A DNA stretch of 64,000 nucleotides from Epiperipatus broadwayi (Eukaryota > Onychophora > Udeonychophora > Euonychophora > Peripatidae): the NCBI GenBank assembly GCA_028023455.1, contig JAQFVV010012394.1:23206900-23270899 (forward strand). Direction: 5' to 3'. Made by a program: the position numbers and the translations under genes. How positions within the stretch are numbered: the stretch's first letter is position 1; each line of letters opens with the position of its first letter. Shown here piece after piece: positions 11,110-22,176 of this stretch. The notes beneath the pieces were generated by a model, which ran no database searches, had not been told where the DNA came from, and was given only the letters and a program-made list of their open reading frames with translations.

Positions 11110-13710
11110 AAAATGTTTAGTTGTGTTTACATATACATATAGCAGTCACTTGTAAACAAATATAGTCATTCCAACTCCAGAGAAAGGAAAATTGCTCTAC
11201 AAATGAGTTCTACTGTGACTATGCACACCAGTCTGCGAATCACAAATTCATTCACATATAGAACATGCTAATCCATTTTTCTTTCTGAAATACTTCAACA
11301 CTATGTTCAATTGTAGCTGTCCAATATTCTATTCTCTGCCATATCTTCTCAATGGAAACAATCCATTGTTCTGCCTTTAAAATGTCTTTTTGAGATAATT
11401 TTTAAAACATAGGTGAGGTCTACCTCTCCCTCAAAAACCATGCTCATGTTCAACATGAAATATCCATTTAAGAATTCTTGCATAATCACTCGTTTATATG
11501 TCCAATCTAATGAAGATGTGATTTTGCAATAATGGATTCTATACTATTATATTCAGTAAGTTGAAGTACATATTCACTTTTGTATAATAAATTTGTTTCA
11601 ATATTTTAATTTATTTCTCTATGGTGAAATATTTTGTTTTTTAACTGATTCAAAATAGCATGCTGCACACATACCTCAATATTTAGGTCCACTTTTCTAA
11701 TTATAAAATAACTGAAATGTTTAAATTGGTTTACATTTTCACTTTGATAAGTATCCAATTTAAAAAATTGTTATGGATTTTTCTTTGTCATGGCTGATAA
11801 AAAAACTTCTAGGTAGAACATAAGTTGTTAAACCAAAATCCTTAAATGTTGCATTAACTTTATTCTGTAAATTATCTTAAACTGGAAAAAATTGCACAAT
11901 CATTAACATATTGTATATGTAAAATCCAAGAAGTGTTGTTTTTGCATTTAATTGATTGAAATTAAAATTCCCACTATCAATCCTGTATTGCAGTTTGATT
12001 CCTGATTTATTAATCCATTCTATAAACAGTTTGAAAGACAACTGTCATAAAAATTGAAAATAACATTGAAGCAAGAACCCAACCTTGTTTAACATCAGTT
12101 GTCATTTCAAATGTTTCAGATTTTCTCTTTATCTCACCTGTAGAAATTGTATAATACAAATTTTGATGGACAATCAGTTAATTTTAAACAATACCATAAA
12201 TCTGTTCGATTTATTAAATCAAATGTTTTAATCAAAGCAATAAAAACTATATAAATCAGTTTTGTTATCAATACTTTTCTTCCATTTGCCTCTCAACAAG
12301 ACCACGTCTCAACTACTTCTCCTTGACTGGAAGCAACCTGTTCAACAAAATCATTGAAAGTATCTTTGCTATAGTGAATAATGATATGATATTCCACAAT
12401 AATTGCAATTTTTTCTACTTACTTTATTTTTAGAATAATATAAGCATCCTTAAGATCAGACAGCATAACTTTATGGTTTTATATATTATAATCCTAAAAA
12501 ATTTCAATATTTTTTGAAGCTATTGTATCACTACAATATTTTAAAACTTCTCCAGGTATTTTGTCAGGGTTTGCATTCTTTCATTTTTAAGATTACAAGG
12601 AACTGGTTTGACTTCACTATACTGGATATCTTTGTCCAAATTTAAATTAGTAGAAAAATGGATATATCATTAAAAGTTTTCATTTGATTTCTTATTTATT
12701 CAAGAGATGATTACAATACTCCTTCCACCTGTTCAAAATATGCGGATAATATGAGTGACATTCAGTCCATATGTTGATTTCAGCACATCAAAAAAAAAAA
12801 AAAGATCTAGAGTAATCATAAATCAGTGAATATCTACAACTTCTATGCAGTTTTAATTCACAAATCATTTTTTTAAGTATTCTTGTATGTTGTTGAACAT
12901 TTACCTTCAGATATATATCTTTATTATGAAGTTTTGCATTTAATTTATTATTATGCCAAGTGGAAAATGCTACGTTTTCTTTCAGTCACATTATCATGTT
13001 GAGGCAACCAGTCGTGATTCATCTTTTTAAAGAACCCAAGAATAAATTTACTTATATTCATAAAGTACTCCTTAAAAGAATTCCATGCATTAATAATATG
13101 ACATAGCCTTGAATATCCAAATTAGCAGTTTTAGTGTTTAATAGCAATAGAAATTTAATATGTATAGTAGATTCTTATAAAGAACGAACATCAATTTTTT
13201 TATGAATCTGATTGAAATCTGATACTTTTTAATGCATCTATTGTTTTAATCTTGGATTGTTCTGATCTATGATCTTGTCCAGCAATCTATCTTGTAAGTT
13301 CTCTCTTAATGAGAACTTCTATTGTATTCCGAGTCCTAATTGTAATGTAATTAATTAAATGCCAATTTTTTGAGCATGGATGCATCCATGTTCTTTTATA
13401 TTAGTAGTGTTTGTGATAGTCACTTCATATGTTGTGCAAAAAGTTCAATAACAAGATTATTTGAATTTAAATCACCAATACTATTATTTCCAAAAACTTA
13501 TAATTAAAGTTCTTTATTTGTGTAAATACATCCATTAAAGTCTCTAGGAAGAAAAAATTGATCTTTTAACTGTAATGGATAGCAAAAAATAAAAGCTTGC
13601 TTTGAATTCTCTGGATCTGAAATAGGAGCAGAGCTTTGTGCAAGAAAGTTTTAACACCATTAGCTAAGTGCAATCCTCTGTTCTGGTCTTGAAGAATTTG
13701 TATCAAGTAA
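11110..13710 (-). mobile_element. Non-LTR retrotransposon with endonuclease and RT, decayed
   Basis: A nearly full-length pol on the minus strand, broken by many stops. From high to low coordinates: endonuclease with RDFNGCIYTNKELL (GDFN box region, about 13560), TTYEVTITNTTNIKEHGCIHA and QKIGI*LI (about 13350, matching a TWMHPRSKHWHLIDY motif); the linker HLLNK then NPDKIPGEVLKYCSD (about 12560); RT block A FIALIKTFDLINRTDLWYCL (about 12220), and YRIDSGNFNFNQLNAKT; and a C-terminal part DLTYVLKIISKRHFKGR (about 11400) matching the GRPxLRFKDVxKRDLK motif, ending near a decayed Cys/His motif at about 11190. Old and dead; antisense to the host gene. Confidence 0.75.
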
Positions 13711-13738
13711 AATTTACACTTTTTTTTTACTTATATTT

Positions 13739-13835
13739 ATGGAGAAATTAGATTTATGATAAAAAACTGCCTAAACATACAATTGGGGGAGAAATTAGAT
13801 TTACGATAAAGGACTGCCTAAACATGCAATTGTTG
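13739..13835. repeat. 50-bp tandem duplication
   Basis: Two adjacent copies of a unit containing AGAAATTAGATTTA, GATAAA, ACTGCCTAAACAT and GCAATTG start at 13740 and 13789. They differ at a few transitions (TTTATGAT/TTTACGAT, CATACA/CATGCA). Confidence 0.8.
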
Positions 13836-14445
13836 CCAACTGGCTTCAGATCAAGGACTGGGGAGTAATGCTGTGCATGTGTTTGGAAGATGGAAATGTA
13901 GTTGTAGTCACAATTACGCTAGAGTGATAAGCAATGGTATGGAAGGCACATGACGACTAAGCTTGCAGTAATTTAAGTGACTGAAGAACAAAAAAGAGAC
14001 ACACAGAAATGTTTGTATTGGAAATAGTACATGGTCTTGAATGAACCAACGTCCTATCCTACAAGAGAACAGAAGCTCTTAGTTGTGTATTATTTTATTA
14101 ATTTATTCACAATTGACCTTCATATCTGAATTTTATATGGAATTCATTGGTAGCTTATTCTTTTCTTTTCATATTATTTTCTTTTTTTTTTTCTTGTGCT
14201 TTTCACATATCTGTATTTACTTTTTTCTGTAAGGGTTTTTGCTTTGGGCAGCACTACTTTGCAACAAGAAATATATACTTTTTCCACCTATAATTCACCA
14301 ATTAAGTGCTTAATTTCATTAAAAACTAATATAATTTTTTTTTTTAATCTTCCTATACCATCAATTATTTTGTATTAAAAATAATTAAATATTATATTGG
14401 ACACTCAATCCATTCTGACACAGAGGGCGCCACTAGACCACTACG
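13836..14445. other. Intron sequence, nothing recognised
   Basis: Slightly less AT-rich than its surroundings up to about 14080. No domain or RNA gene is seen. Confidence 0.35.
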
Positions 14446-15273
14446 TGTTTTAATAAAATGGCACAGAATAGAGTTTTCCCAAGTAGTTGGAGTAATACAA
14501 GAGTAAGGTTATTATTTAAAGGAAAGGGTAAGGATCATAGAAAGTTGAATAATTATAGACCGATAGCGGTAACATCAGTTTTATATAAAGTTTTCTCGTG
14601 TATGGTGGCTAGTAAAGTTTTAAAATGGATGGAAGGGAATAATGTAGTGGGTGAAATGCAAGGATGTTTTAGATTAGATAGGCATATAGGAGATAGTTTA
14701 TTTGTAGTTACACAACTTATGGATATGAGTAGGAATGCAGATAAACAGTTATATATGAGTTTTATAGATATAGAGAAGGCATATGATAGAGTAAATAGAA
14801 ATAGATTATGGATAAGTTTAGCAAATTTGGGAATGGATGAGGCTTTAATAGATATTATTAAGAAATTATATGAAAATAATTATTATATTTATCAATTAGA
14901 AAATATAGAATCAATTAAAGTTAAAAATGGTGTGGGACTAAGGCAAGGATGCCCTATGTCACCTATTTTGTTTGTGTTGTATTTGAGTGAAATGGAAAGA
15001 GCAATAGAAAGATTAGGAAGAGGGATAGAGATACTGTTAATAGGTAGTAAGGGAGTATATATTTTGTCAGGTCTTTTTTTTTTGCGGATGATATATTTTT
15101 GTGTGCAGAAAAAAGAGAAGATATGGAAGTTATGTTGAGGACATGTGCAAGGGTGGGTAAAGAGATGGGGATTAAATTTAGTGAAGAAAAATCAAATATA
15201 ATGATGGTTAATACTGAGGAAAGAGAAGATGTAGAATTTTTATTGGGAGATATTAAGTGTGGTGAATAGATAT
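14446..15273 (+). mobile_element. LINE-A copy 1, RT part upstream of the palindrome insertion
   Basis: A 5'-truncated LINE whose homology to the second copy starts at GTTTTAATAAAATGG. The 226-residue ORF at 14458 has the RT blocks NNYRPIAVTSVLYKVFS, FIDIEKAYDRVNRNRLW (block A) and GLRQGCPMSPILF (block B). A frameshift in the T run at about 15075 throws the FADDIFLCAEKRED block (C) into another frame. Reading continues to DIKCG at 15262, where the 6.9-kb palindromic element begins. The protein resumes at 22173 with YSYLGIILSNQKNY. Family resemblance is to the CR1/L2 group, judged mainly from ORF1 of the second copy. Lies sense to the host gene. Confidence 0.88.
15270..15273. repeat. Target site duplication, left (ATAT)
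   Basis: ATAT lies directly before the TGTAATGG terminus; the same four bases follow the other terminus at 22173-22176. Joining across one copy restores the LINE-A reading (RYSYLGIIL), apart from a 1-base deletion just upstream. Confidence 0.8.
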
Positions 15274-15690
15274 TGTAATGGAATGTACTTGCTGCATTCC
15301 ATTTAAATTGAAGAAAGAAGGCCCCAAACATTGGGAAAGCCAAATATAATGGAATGTATCTTTATATATGATCTCAAATGAAAATAAACATATGAACTTT
15401 TGTAACAGTAATTATTAGTTAACCAAGCCCCTAACTTTGATACACCATATGTAATGAATAATTAAACAAACATATTATGCTGACCATGTTATGGCATCCA
15501 AATGTAATGGAACATACTTTTACTCCATTATACCAATCATCAGTTAACTGGGACCAACAGTTTGTGGTGCCAAATGTAATGGACAATATATCATATAAAC
15601 ATATTATACCTCAAATGTAATGGAACGTCAATATATGAGAAGAAAATAATGCTTCAAACATTGGATGATAAACGTAATGGAATATATATA
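15274..15690 (+). promoter_or_regulatory. Subterminal TGTAATGGA-like repeat array
   Basis: The terminal motif TGTAATGGA recurs with small variation in the first 420 bp: near 15274, 15346 (TATAATGGA), 15451 (TGTAATGAA), 15503, 15575, 15615 and 15673 (CGTAATGGA), at intervals of about 40-105 bp. The right arm repeats the pattern as TCCATTACA-like copies between about 21770 and 22172. Arrays of the end motif are typical of transposase binding sites in several DNA transposon groups; binding here is inferred. Confidence 0.7.
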
Positions 15691-17820
15691 ATCTAAATGA
15701 ATCCAATTGTTGAGAAAGCCTAATATAATAAATTGTATAATTTAAATGAAGAAAGACAAAATTATCCCAGTTATATTTAAATAAATTGTTTATATGCCCT
15801 TCCAACTAGCTATACATGAAATAAATCTAAAATCATACAGAGCAATGAGATCTATCATTATAATTTATTTTCAAGGTTGATATAACTAACTAATCAAATA
15901 TATATATATCAGAAACAAAGGTAATTCTATTAAATCCAATATACACATCTATTATGTAAATTTATGTATATCTAAACATATCAATGAATAATAATATGTG
16001 TAAGTAACTTAAAGACTAAATAATAAGTGAAATACGTAGTTATCCTCTATTAAATTGTGAATTCAATTAATTTCATAATGACTTTGGCACTAAAAGAAAA
16101 ATAAGAATAAAATATTAATACACTTTCAAATAAATTACAAAGGCATTACTTATAAAACAAATAGTACATCCTTTATTTTTATATTATGGTTTAATTTTAG
16201 GTAATATCAATGTTTTAAATACAAACCCAAATAATAAATATACATATATACTTGCAATAAGTATATATATTAAATAAATAAAGACATATCTGTGCTTAAC
16301 AAGTAGGTATTAATATAAATACAAATCCATATTTATATTTTTCAGATATTTAAAATAATAAATAAAAAATATTATATACAGCAAATATATATAAATTATT
16401 GTTTTGGTATGCATAAGAATCATTATATAAAGTTAAAAAAAAAAAATGGAAATAAATTAATAATAAAACAATTTTTATAATAAACATTTGCGAATATAAA
16501 TTTACTTATTAAAATATACATAACAACTCATATGCAACCCAAACTTATAAGCCATACTTTAAGGTTTTAAATTACTTAAGTGTTAATTTTGACACCTGTT
16601 AAACGTTTATTGCTGTTAGAAAACAAGACGCTTGAATTGAATATTTATAAAACGTTATATTTTTATAATGAAAAATAAAAGTAAAAAAAAAAAAAAAAGA
16701 ATATCGATCTCAAAAATATATTTATATATCATTTATACATATAAAATTATTTACTACCTTTCAAAATTCACTTGTTTAGTTTTCCTTCAAAAGTCAACTT
16801 ATTCCATTGTTTTATTTCTTTATCCGTTTAATATTAGAATGCATTCTAGTTAAAGTGAAGAAACTATCACGTTAGAGAAAATTGTCAATTCTTGGATGTA
16901 TGTATATTTTTATCCTTCTAAAATTTCTTTCCTTGAAAAATAAATAAATAAATTGAAATGTTAAATCCAATATATTAATTCTAGTTACCTCCAGATTATT
17001 ATTAGATTGACCATTATAGATTCCAGATAGCTATGTCAAATTTCGGCTTCAGACGCGATGAAATACATGTATTGAAATTTTCTTAGTTTTTCTTTTTAAA
17101 CTGCCTTGGAATAAATGAAAGAAAATGGTGCAGCCTCTTGGCTGCGATATATCTCTATTAGCCTGTCATGATTTATGTATTTACCATAGAAATCTATCTT
17201 ATTCCAATATTCTGAAGAATGGTAATTTCAAAGAAACAAAGTACAACAAAATTTTATCCTTTTGTTTTTTTAATCACTATCCTAATAATAATGGCCTCTT
17301 TTTGTTGTTGCTGTTGTTCCACGTGCTAGCAAATGCTGTTTTGAAAACCATTGTTACACATGTTTTATTTTAAACAATTAACATTAAAAAAAAAAAATAT
17401 CAAGCATATATATAAAAAATATTAAATTGAAAATTTATTTGACAGCTTTAAAAATATACATAAATAATAATATTGCATTTTTTTAATAATCACTGCAAAT
17501 AAAATAATTTTTTTATATAATCAACAATTTATATGTCTTCATTCATTTATAATAATTAAATATTCATAACGATGTACCATCAACATATAAATAAAATAAT
17601 AACTTCAAACAATAACTATACCTAATAACCATAAACAATAATAATACTTCATATATAAACATCAACTCAAAGAGATTTTTTTTTAAAATAACAAATGATA
17701 ATTTTTAAAATATAGATAGACTTATCGATATTTACAATACCCCCTAAGCCACCAAAAAAAAAATGTCTTTGCAAATAACTAATTAATTATGAGATATCGA
17801 AAAACTTCTCAAATTTGTAA
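15274..17820 (+). repeat. Left terminal inverted repeat (2547 bp)
   Basis: Pairs with 19674-22172 over its whole length. Matching landmarks: GCTGCATTCCATTTAAATTG at 15291 against its complement near 22150; TTCCACGTGCTAGCAAATGC at 17318 against its complement near 20165; GATATCGAAAAACTTCTC at 17793 against its complement near 19685. ORFs inside the arm (for example 17125-17373) have no domain and are not conserved as ORFs in the other arm, so the arm looks non-coding. Confidence 0.93.
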
Positions 17821-17832
17821 ATAATAATTTGT

Positions 17833-19121
17833 AAATAATAATTTGTAAATTTGAAATAATAAGTAAAGAAAGTCCACAAGTTATTAATGAAAATATTAAC
17901 TTGTATAATAGTTTGACAGAAGAAAATAAAGATACTGTCAAGTTAGTTAATAAAGATGTGTATGATAATAAATCATTTGTTAATTTGGTAGATGATGGTG
18001 TTATAAGATTGGACACAACAGAATATAAAGAACCCATAGATGTGACTAGTGATAATATTAATGAAAATGAAGAGTGTGTTAAAATAGTTGATAAATCCTT
18101 AGAAATAAAATTAAATTCACAAAAGCAATCAGAAGAAGTAGAATTAAGTTGTGAAAGATTAAATGACACTGTTGAGAATTTAGAAATTGGACAGTTAGGT
18201 TTTCAATGGTTAGACAATAGTACTCTAGAGTTAAGAGAAATAAAAATGCATGATAATAAAATGAATGGTGTTCAAACTTTAGAAGTTGAATTAAGTTCAC
18301 CAGAAAAGATTAAAATTAACTCTCAAAAATTACTAGAAAGAACAGAATGTGTTTATCAAAGTCAATATAAAGAACAGTATCATAGTAATTTTGTGTGGTA
18401 CAAAGAAAGCATATTTTTATATATATTAGAACATAAATATTTGAGTGGTAATTTGTACCATTGTTGCAATAGAAATGACTTATTTTACAAGTATGCTAGT
18501 AGGACAAAGTTCGTAAGATATATCTTATTGAAATTTGAGAGAAATAAAAAGGTAAAGAAATCTAAAGAGAATTTTCTTTGTGAAAATTGTAATAGAAGGA
18601 TGAAAGTAGGTAAAGACAAAATGAAATTTAGAAATAAAAATATGAGGAAAATTAAAGTGAAATTTAAAAAGATAAGTAAGGAAGAGATTAAGATAAATTA
18701 TCTTAAAAGAAGTATAGACTTTATAAAAGATATTGGAAAAGCCAAAGTTAGACTTAAAGTTATAGAAGGAATGATAAATAATATTGATTTTCTTAGAGAG
18801 AATATTGACAAGGAAAGAGATGTAGGGAAAGCAAAGGTAAAATTTAAAAGAATAAATGAAAAGATATTTAATTTAATTCTTAGCAGAAAGATTATTGATA
18901 AAGAAAAAGAAATTGGCAAAGCCAAAATTAAACTTAAAATGAGAAGTGATGATGTGATTAGTAAAGATTTTCTTCGAGAAAATATAGCTAAGGAAAGAGA
19001 TTTAAGTAAACCTAAAGTTAAACTGAAAAGAATTAATATAGAACAGGATAATATTAACAGTGTAAAACAAAATGATTTTCAAGAATTCTTTAATTGTAGA
19101 AGTTGTATCACATCAATCTGA
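17833..19121 (+). CDS. Lys-rich transposon ORF with four 30-residue repeats
   Basis: The only long ORF of the palindromic element; not recognised. The open frame starts after a TAA at about 17831 and has no ATG near its start. A TTG at 17901 would give 406 residues, so the true start (or an upstream exon) is unknown. The N-terminal half is acidic and polar, followed by Cys clusters (HCC near residue 188, CENC near 227). Then come four repeats of exactly 30 residues built on GKAKV-LK, with starts near residues 279, 309, 339 and 369 (GKAKVRLK, GKAKVKFK, GKAKIKLK, SKPKVKLK), separated by DFLRENI-KERD-like linkers. The frame stops 22 bases inside the spectrin-like exon that follows. A basic nucleic-acid-binding role is possible but unproven. 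The ORF on the opposite strand is a shadow. Confidence 0.6.
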
Positions 19122-19612
19122 TTTGCAATTTTTAAAGGATTATTTGGAAAATTTGAATGAATACCATTCAAAATTGCCCAGAGAATTGTTTTTAATTGAA
19201 CATAGAACAAGAGAAGTAAAACAAAGACTTACACAAGTCGATGATGTTTATCAGGATAGTCAAATGAAAAGTCATAGATTATCTGATAAAATAGCAACTG
19301 TTATTGATAAAATTAATAATTATGTTAGTGCTTATGATCAAGTTACTATTTATGTAAAGGATATAGGTGCAGAATCTAAGGAGTTCATAGCAAAATCTTT
19401 AGATGCTGATCCCAAAATTATTTAAAAGCAATTGAATTATACCAAAATGTTATATGAAAATCTTGTAAATCAAAGCAAACTTCTTCACAAAGTTCAACAT
19501 ACTGGAAATTCTTTTCAAGAAGAATTAAAAAGGCACTTTTGATTATTGTTTTTTTTTTTTTAAAGAAAACTTGGACAAATATCTAGATGATCTGAAAGAT
19601 AGATATAAATAA
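19100..19612 (+). pseudogene. Captured spectrin-repeat-like exon(s)
   Basis: After the acceptor-like TTCTTTAATTGTAG an open frame encodes helical sequence: FLKDYLENLNEYHSKLPREL, RTREVKQRLTQVDDVYQDSQ, KIATVIDKINNYVSAYDQV, then SLDADPKII, an in-frame TAA at 19423, then KQLNYTKMLYENLVNQSKLL and KVQHTGNSFQEELKR up to TGA at 19540. The pattern -D-DPK-I-KQL---K-L-E-LVNQ--L---V--TGNS is characteristic of spectrin-type repeats in long cytoskeletal linkers such as spectraplakins. After a T tract and AAAG a second segment, NLDKYLDDLKDRYK and a stop, follows in another frame, as if a following exon with most of its intron deleted. I infer a host genomic fragment, intron edges included, captured by the transposon. 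An ING-type N-terminal helix was considered and fits less well. Confidence 0.55.
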
Positions 19613-19673
19613 ATGAATATGGTTATTAATAAGAAAAATAATATTCTTTAAACCATGTTAGTCCTTAGAAAGA

Positions 19674-22172
19674 TTACAAATTTGAGAAGTTTTTCGATAT
19701 CTCATAATTAATTAGTTATTTGCAAAGACATTTTTTTTTTCGGTGGATTAGGGGGTATTGTAAATATCGATAAGTCTATCTATATTTTAAAAATTGTCAT
19801 TTGTTATTAAAAAAAAAAAAATCTCTTTGAGTTGATGTTTATATATGAAGTATTATTATTGTTTATGGTTATTAGGTATAGTTATTGTTTGAAGTTATTA
19901 TTTTATTTATATGTTGATGGTACATCGTTATGAATATTTAATTATTATAAATAAATGAAGACATATAAATTGTTGATTATATAAAAAAATTATTTTATTT
20001 GCAGTGATTATTAAAAAAATGCAATATTATTATTTATGTATATTTTTAAAGCTGTCAAATAAATTTTCAATTTAATATTTTTTATATATATGCTTGATAT
20101 TTTTTTTTTTTTTAATGTTAATTGTTTAAAATAAAACATGTGTAACAATGGTTTTAAAAACAGCATTTGCTAGCACGTGGAACAACAGCAACAACAAAAA
20201 AAGAAGCCATTATTATTATTAAGATAGTAATAAAACCAACTGAAGTATAAAAATTTGTTGTACTTTGTTTCTTTGAAATTACCATTCTTCAGAATATTGA
20301 AATAAGATAGATTTCTATGGAAATACATAAATCATGACAGGTTAATAGAGATATATCGCAGCCAAGAGGCTGCACCATTTTCTTTCATTTATTCCAAGGC
20401 AGTTTAAAAAGAAAAACTAAGAAAATTTCAAAACATGAATTTCATCGTGTTTGAAGCCGAAATTTGACATAGCTATCTGGAATCTATAATGGTCAATCTA
20501 ATAATAATCTGGAGGTAACTAGAATTAATATATTGGATTCAACATTTCAATTTATTTATTTATTTTTCAAGGAAAGAAATTTTAGAAGGATAAAAATATA
20601 CATACATCCAAGAATTGACAATTTTCTCTAACGTGATAGTTTCTTCACTTTAACTAGAATGCATTCTAATATTAAACGGATAAAGAAATAAAACAATGGA
20701 ATAAGTTGACTTTTGAAGGAAAACTAAACAAGTGAATTTTGAAAGGTAGTAAATAATTTTATATGTATAAATGATATATAAATATATTTTTGAGATCGAT
20801 ATTCATTTTTTTTTTTTTACTTTTATTTTTCATTATAAAAATATAACGTTTTATAAATATTCAATTCAAGTGTCTTGTTTTCTAACAGCAATAAACATTT
20901 AACAGGTGTCAAAATTAACACTTAAGTAATTTAAAACCTTAAAGTATGGCTTATAAGTTTGGGTTGCATATGAGTTGTTATGTATATTTTAATAAGTAAA
21001 TTTATATTCGCAAATGTTTATTATAAAAATTGTTTTATTATTAATTTATTTCCATTTTTTTTTTTTTAACTTTATATAATGATTCTTATGCATACCAAAA
21101 CAATAATTTATATATATTTGCTGTATATAATATTTTTTTATTTATTATTTTAAATATCTGAAAAATATAAATATGGATTTGTATTTATATTAATACCTAC
21201 TTGTTAAGCACATATATGTCTTTATTTATTTAATATATATACTTATTGCAAGTATATATGTATATTTATTATTTGGGTTTGTATTTAAAACATTGATATT
21301 ACCTAAAATTAAACCATAATATAAAAATAAAGGATGTACTATTTGTTTTATAAGTAATGTCTTTGTAATTTATTTGAAAGAGTATTAATATTTTATTCTT
21401 ATTTTTTTTAATGCCAGAGTCATTATGAAATTAATTGAATTCACAATTTAATAGAGGATAACTTCATATTTCACTTATTGTTTAGTCTTTAGGTCACTTA
21501 CACATATTATTATTCATTGATATGTTTAGATATACATAAATTTACATAATTAGATGTGTATATTGGATTTAATAGAATTCCCTTTGTTTCTGATATATAT
21601 TTGATTAGTTAGTCACATCAACCTTGAAAATAAATTATAATGATAGATCTCATTGCTCTGTATGATTTTAGATTTATTTCATGTATAGCTAGTTGGAAGG
21701 GCATATAAACAATTTATTTAAATATAACTGGGATAATTTTGTTTTTCTTCATTTAGATTATATATATTCCATTACGTTTATAATACAATGTTTGAAGCAT
21801 TATTTTCTTCTCATATATTGATGTTCCATTACATTTGAGGTATAATATGTTTATATGATATATTGTCCATTACATTTGGAACCACAAACTGTTGGTCCTA
21901 GTTAACTGATGATTGGTATAATGGAGTAAAAGTATGTTCCATTACATTTGGATGCAACGTGGTCAGCATAATATGTTCATTTAATTATTCATTACATTTG
22001 GTGTCTCAAAGTTAGGGGCTTAGTTAACTAATGATTATTGTTACAAAAGTTCATATGTTTATTTTCATTTGAGATCATATATAAAGATACATTCCATTAT
22101 ATTTGGCTTTCCCAATGTTTGGGGCCTTCTTTCTTCAATTTAAATGGAATGCAGCAAGTACATTCCATTACA
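19674..22172 (-). repeat. Right terminal inverted repeat (2499 bp)
   Basis: Reverse complement of 15274-17820, starting TTACAAATTTGAGAAG and ending CATTCCATTACA. It is about 50 bp shorter than the left arm because of small indels in A/T runs and elsewhere. Scattered single-base differences show that the arms are not currently homogenised. Confidence 0.93.
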
Positions 22173-22176
22173 ATAT
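22173..22176. repeat. Target site duplication, right (ATAT)
   Basis: Second copy of the 4-bp target sequence, between the terminus TTACA and the resumed LINE-A coding sequence AGTTATTTGGG. Confidence 0.8.

Larger units (their letters stand above)
15274..22172. mobile_element. 6.9-kb palindromic transposon with 2.5-kb TIRs
   Basis: The element inserted into LINE-A copy 1. It has TGTAATGGAATG at the left end and CATTCCATTACA at the right end, flanked by ATAT on both sides. The left arm (15274-17820) and right arm (19674-22172) are reverse complements throughout with scattered small differences, so about 73% of the element is inverted repeat. The 1853-bp core (17821-19673) carries the only coding sequence, on the plus strand. 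No DDE transposase, integrase or polymerase is recognisable in core or arms, so it is probably non-autonomous. TGT...ACA ends with a 4-bp target duplication fit integrase-type DDE transposons such as Ginger; that placement is inference. Confidence 0.9.

Noticed and set aside
17783-18300. Minus-strand Ser/Leu-rich ORFs opposite the palindrome's coding core
   Set aside because: They are antisense shadows of the Lys/Glu-rich plus-strand frame.
19072-19425. ING-type (inhibitor of growth) N-terminal domain
   Set aside because: The start (FLKDYLENL...LPREL) looks similar, but the continuation past the TAA, with DADPKII and KQL...LVNQ...TGNS, fits spectrin repeats better and no PHD finger follows.
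22144-22172. Start codon of the 264-codon frame at 22144
   Set aside because: This ATG lies in the transposon's terminal repeat; the LINE coding sequence begins after the target duplication.
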